NCBI GenBank assembly: GCA_963828705.1
Contig: CAWHGA010000028.1
Span: 48,680-112,679 of the forward strand
Direction of reading: 5' to 3'
From: CAWDJT01 sp963828705
Lineage (GTDB): Bacteria > Desulfobacterota > Syntrophobacteria > Syntrophobacterales > Syntrophobacteraceae
Length of the DNA stretch: 64,000 bases
The number at the start of each line of letters is the position of its first letter. The stretch's first letter is position 1. This document shows, piece after piece, positions 61,100 through 64,000 of this stretch. A program made the position numbers and the translations under genes. The notes under the pieces were generated by a model. It was given only the letters and a program-made list of their open reading frames with translations, was not told where the DNA came from and ran no database searches.

Positions 61100-61354
61100 T
61101 CAAATATCCCCGTTCTCGTCGATCTTCTTGTCTTCATACGGCGACAGCCTTTTCCGATACCATTCGAGTTTGGCGTGCTCCATGGCACTTGAGCACATGC
61201 TAAGTTTGTCGTAACTTTCGCCAATACGGCTGATGAGCAGGGTCGAAAGCTTATAAATGCAGTAATTCAGTTCACCTTCGTTTTCGATGGTTTTGGCGCA
61301 TGCTTCCAGATAAATATCAAAAGACTTTCTTCTTTCCGATTTTATATATGGCAT
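61100..61354 (-). CDS. DUF6899 family protein
   Basis: An 84-residue soluble protein. It starts MPYIKSERRKSFDIYLEACA, continues ENEGELNYCIYKLSTLLISR and ends AKLEWYRKRLSPYEDKKIDE followed by NGD. This matches the small conserved family with MPYIKxxxR at the start, GELNY in the middle and AKLEFYRR..PYEDKKIxENGD at the end. Its function is unknown. The gene is AT-rich compared with the rest of the window and faces away from fabF. Confidence 0.8.
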   Translation of the reverse strand: MPYIKSERRKSFDIYLEACAKTIENEGELNYCIYKLSTLLISRIGESYDKLSMCSSAMEHAKLEWYRKRLSPYEDKKIDENGDI

Positions 61355-61521
61355 TTTGTGATATCCTTTTACGGTATGAATGTTACAAGACTACAATTTC
61401 AAATCATATTGCATTCTAGATTTTCTTGTAATTTGGTATAGTAAGCTGTCGTGTCAGCTTGATTATGTTTTATGTCCAGCTCAAAACATTGGACAATACT
61501 CATTAAGATCGGATTATTCAA

Positions 61522-62767
61522 ATGAGCATATGCGAAACTGATATTGCTGTTACCGGTATTGGTGTCTTTTCATCAATAGGCTGCACCAAAGATCGCTTCT
61601 GGGATTCTCTGGTAGCTGGTGTATCTGGTGTAAAACCAATTGATACATTCGATTCATCCCGACATAAAACTAGGATTGCATCAGAAATATCATCTTTTCG
61701 ACCGGAAACTTTTCTCAGCCATAGGCAGATTCGAAGAATGGCAAGGGTATCACAGCTTGCTGTATGTGCTGCATTTGAGGCGGTACAAGACGCAGGACTG
61801 GATCTCAACAAAGAAAATCTGTCTCGAATAGGATGTGTCATAGGTTCGGCAGCTGGAGACTATCATAACTTGGAAGAGCAGTATATGAGATTTGCCCAAA
61901 AAGGGCCGGGCTCTGTTAATGCCTTGACGATACCCAAAGTCATTCCTAATATGCCGGCGTGCAATGTGTCAATAAGTTTGGGTATTCAAGGTCCAAACCT
62001 GGGGGTTTCCACAGCGTGTGCGACGGGGGCGCATGCCATCGGCATGGCACTTGGAATCCTCAGACAAGGCTGGGCCGATGTTATCCTGGCAGGTGGGGCG
62101 GAATCGACTATCACGCCGTTTGTGTTGGATGGATACTCCTGCATGGGAGTTCTTTCGCAGAGAAACAGCAGCCCAGAGATGGCGAGTCGTCCGTTTGATT
62201 TGGATAGGGATGGATTTGTCATTGGCGAAGGATCTAGTGTCTTGGTGCTTGAAACCATCGAACACGCAAGAAATCGTGGTGCAGAAATATTGGCATTGCT
62301 CAAAGGATTTGGGATGAGTTGTGATGGATATAACATAGCCATCCCTGAACCCAATGGCAGTGCGGCTGCTGTTGGCAATTATCCAGGCTGCTAAAGATGC
62401 AAGAATCAACATTGAGGATATTGAATTCATTAATGCCCATGGAACATCAACCAAAGTCAACGATAGAGTAGAGAGTAATGCGATAAATATGGCGTTTGGA
62501 GAATACGCAAGAAGAGTTCCAGTCAGTTCAAATAAGTCTATGATCGGGCATACTTTAGGAGCTGCTGGGGCGATAGAAGCTGCAGCAACGGTCCTAACCC
62601 TATTCCATGGTGTCATGCCTCCGACCATAAACTATAATTTAAGAGATCCGGAATGCGATCTTAATATAGTCGCTAACGAGGCAAGAGAGGCAAAGGTCAA
62701 AGCAGCTATGTCCAATTCATTTGGATTTGGCGGCCAAAATGGTGTCGTTGTTTTTAGCAGGGTTTGA
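61522..62767 (+). CDS. fabF: Beta-ketoacyl-ACP synthase II-like (one-base frameshift)
   Basis: A 414-residue condensing enzyme that extends acyl chains on ACP by decarboxylating malonyl-ACP. The thiolase fold shows the nucleophile Cys in GVSTACATGAHAIGMALG, the first His in FINAHGTSTKVNDRVE, the Lys-Ile/Met and second His in NKSMIGHTLGAAGAIEAAAT, and the final glycine motif NSFGFGGQNGVVVF. The frame breaks near 62365-62372 (NGSAA to LAIIQAAKDA); the span is 3n+1 bases. It stands alone, away from acpP and other fab genes, and is more AT-rich than neighbours. It could belong to a specialised lipid or secondary-metabolite pathway rather than core fatty-acid synthesis. Confidence 0.87.
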
Positions 62768-63337
62768 GAGCACTGTTGCGGGGCTAAGGATTTTATGTAA
62801 CCGTTCACCGGGGGCAAGTGGATTAGTGTTTGCGTTCTCTAATGTCCCGAATGGCACTGACAGGAGTTAAAAAATCAGAGAATTGGGCGTGATTTTTCGT
62901 AAGACCCAACTGGCATTTTCCACTCAAGCTGAGCTTTTTCGATATGTTATCCCTTATTACTACGGGAAAGCTCGTGCCTCGTCAACAAAATTCTGGGACG
63001 CAGTAGGGTCTTACACTTTTGCGACGTTATGACACTGAATTTACTACTTAATTCAGTTTTTCACCGGAAGATCTCTTAAACTCCTGTCTAAGTAATTACA
63101 TCGGGTGTTCAGGCAGCAGCCCCTTCTGTCGGGTCTCACAGGCAGGGACAAAAACCCTTAATTCGCGGTTGATTTTCACCAAGAAGGATTGTATATAGGC
63201 CGAACCTGTAGGGCTGGCAGATGGAAAGCGGTTCATCGCAGTTGATGAGCCTTCAGGAGCTGGTTTTCTGGCCCCCAATGCGGGTAATTATTCGCCGGAT
63301 TCCTCAGGGAATCTCGGTACAAGAGATACCGATAGCT
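62768..63337. other. Intergenic region before tRNA-Lys, nothing recognised
   Basis: About 570 AT-rich bases. I find no coding sequence with recognisable content and no other RNA gene. It probably includes the end of the fabF transcript and the tRNA-Lys promoter. Confidence 0.35.
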
Positions 63338-63413
<76 letters not shown>

Positions 63414-63424
63414 AGTAAATCAAT

Positions 63425-63458
63425 GGGTTACAGTCATTTTGATTGTAATCCATTTTTT
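63425..63458 (+). terminator. Rho-independent terminator after tRNA-Lys
   Basis: A stem GGGTTACAGTC / GATTGTAATCC with loop ATTTT ends in ATTTTTTG. The stem begins 12 bases after the tRNA CCA and is followed by six T, the usual terminator form. Confidence 0.75.
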
Positions 63459-64000
63459 GTTGGGGAAGCACCACGGGGAAGCGCGAGGATAGAAATCAAG
63501 CTCTCGAAGCCATCTCATGGCCGGATGGCTCTAACACTTTGAAGCCTTTTCGCTTGGGTACCCATTTGCAGTTTCTATCCTTCCACAAACCAAAAAAGCC
63601 GGGCTTCCCCCTGACAAAGCAAACTCAAACATCCCAACGATGACCAGGATCGACTCCCTGTAGTACGGCAACAGGGAATCTCAGTTCAAACTAGTGTCAA
63701 TATCGGGGCGCGTTACAGCTGGCGGTGCTGCCCTTCTCCTCGATCGTATCCGGCAGGTTTTTTATGTTGTCAAGCCAGCTAATTCCGGACGGTTCCGAAA
63801 CCGAATACCTTCTCTATATGCTGGATTTTATTGACAGTGCCATAGGCCAAAAACATTAAATCCATGTGCGAAACTTGGGTTCTGACGCCGCATCCCGCCT
63901 AAAGTGCTGCTGGCTCTGATCTCCCTGGCCAGTTCGGCCTGCATCCCACAGTGCTCCTTTTGCTTTGACACCAGCACCAGTCGGGCTAGCGTGGAGTGGC
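63459..64000. other. End of window, nothing recognised
   Basis: About 540 bases follow the tRNA terminator. Short open frames exist on the minus strand (one is open from the window edge to about 63820), but none has recognisable content. A gene entering from beyond the edge cannot be excluded. Confidence 0.3.

Noticed and set aside
63500..63625. Minus-strand peptide ending in KWVPKRKGFKVLEPSG
   Set aside because: Short, without a start codon context or recognisable family.
63820..64000. Minus-strand frame open at the window edge
   Set aside because: The open frame is short and lacks recognisable motifs; it may be chance.

Overview
The window looks like the chromosome of a free-living, Gram-negative, deltaproteobacterium-like organism (Desulfobacterota/Syntrophobacterota in the broad sense). 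This rests on gene content rather than any search: the thrS-infC-rpmI-rplT-pheS-pheT operon, the DUF4911 / cyclic-nucleotide-binding protein / miaB / DUF151 run, a Wzc-type exopolysaccharide kinase with a Wza-type export lipoprotein, and four tRNAs with encoded CCA. The lineage call is moderate confidence. Many genes are split by one-base indels. In thrS, the FlgT-like gene, the RelA/SpoT gene, yhaO, the CapD-type gene, the BY-kinase and fabF the full span is 3n+1 bases, so a single extra base explains each. Most of these look like sequence errors rather than decay, and such genes are reported as one gene.

Layout. 1-8.1 kb (minus strand): translation operon (pheT partial, pheS, rplT, rpmI, infC with a probable CTG start, thrS), tRNA-Val, pgsA and an exported FlgT-N-like protein. 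8.4-13.6 kb (plus): DUF4911, tandem cNMP-binding protein, miaB, DUF151 nuclease and adenine deaminase. 13.9-20 kb (minus): a very large alpha-2-macroglobulin-like protein with an intact CTEQ thioester motif. 20-25.2 kb (plus): two orphan genes, an exported TPR-repeat protein and the eroded tail of a class III nucleotide cyclase. 25.1-29.7 kb (minus): a small Cys-rich protein, an HNH nuclease, a DegP/HtrA protease and a RelA/SpoT homologue whose synthetase half looks inactive. tRNA-Gln and tRNA-Glu follow.

30.2-39.2 kb is a worn defence island on the minus strand. It holds a brxC/PglY-like remnant cut at both ends, an AAA/DUF4143 ATPase, a lone 5' end of a PglZ gene, then a tightly coupled yhaO-yhaN-pglZ set (Mre11-like nuclease, Rad50-like ATPase, PglZ) in which pglZ is truncated, and an 18-codon scrap of a type I restriction HsdR. 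39.6-44.6 kb (plus) has a macro-domain fragment fused to a carboxypeptidase-regulatory-like domain, then a patatin / unknown / subtilisin / metallo-beta-lactamase cluster with the look of a conflict or effector system.

44.5-52 kb: a PlsC-type acyltransferase, SbcC and an MMPL/RND transporter. 52-59.5 kb: exopolysaccharide functions, with a CapD-type epimerase, a small zinc-ribbon membrane protein and the BY-kinase on the minus strand, divergent from a FecR-like protein and a Wza-like lipoprotein. A 24-bp perfect palindrome lies between the two arms. 60-63.5 kb: an AsmA remnant, a DUF6899 protein, a FabF-type ketosynthase and tRNA-Lys with a terminator.

The two regions most worth following are the PglZ/YhaO/YhaN operon and the patatin-subtilase-MBL cluster.
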